In this document: piece by piece, positions 6,761-6,761 of the stretch | Layout of the letters: the number at the start of each line of letters is the position of its first letter | How positions within the stretch are numbered: the stretch's first letter is position 1 | From: Spirochaetaceae bacterium | GTDB taxonomy: Bacteria > Spirochaetota > Spirochaetia > Treponematales > Treponemataceae | NCBI GenBank assembly: GCA_031285525.1 | Contig: JAITWB010000243.1 | Span: forward strand, 1-6,761 | Reading direction: 5' to 3' | DNA: 6,761 bases | Made by a program: the position numbers and the translations under genes | Notes under the pieces: generated by a model | Told to the model about the DNA's origin: nothing | Databases searched by the model: none | What the model saw: only the letters and a program-made list of their open reading frames with translations

Positions 6761-6761
6761 T

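Overview
This window looks like chromosomal DNA from an anaerobic, fermentative bacterium. My tentative best guess is a spirochaete of the Treponema/Spirochaeta kind. The guess rests on family distribution remembered, not searched: a stand-alone membrane-anchored NusG-domain-II protein, an AAA-ATPase-like/DUF1703 protein (a family expanded in gut and syntrophic anaerobes), and a GlgP with the sequence EASGTGNMKF around its cofactor lysine. Nothing here fixes the genus. Translation signals are ordinary Shine-Dalgarno sites and sigma70-like promoters.

Layout. Positions 1-719 (minus) hold the first 239 codons of an unrecognised protein with a signal peptide; its 3' end lies outside the window. 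A short divergent intergenic region (720-823) follows, with promoter-like sequences on both strands, a perfect 12-bp palindrome between them, and a near-duplicate leader segment. Two plus-strand genes come next. One is a small membrane-anchored NusG domain II protein (809 or 824 to 1261). The other, 30 bp later, is a 537-residue AAA-ATPase-like/PD-(D/E)XK (DUF1703) protein (1292-2905). They converge on two minus-strand housekeeping genes, glgP (2951-5398, glycogen phosphorylase) and, upstream of it, ychF (5462-6574, ribosome-associated ATPase). A long hairpin fills the gap between the two converging stop codons and probably terminates transcription from both sides. ychF has a good extended -10 promoter at 6609-6638. 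The last 90 bases may hold the 3' tail of another minus-strand gene.

How the genes relate. ychF and glgP lie 63 nt apart in the same direction and may share a transcript, but they belong to different processes (translation-linked stress response and glycogen breakdown). The left half looks accessory: an unknown secreted protein, an extracytoplasmic NusG-II protein and a predicted ATPase-nuclease. The last of these is visibly more A+T-rich than glgP, which suggests a separate origin. I see no convincing new multi-gene system. The items most worth a second look are the 64-nt hairpin that supplies the end of the DUF1703 reading frame, the palindrome in the divergent promoter region, and the duplicated start region in front of the NusG-II gene.
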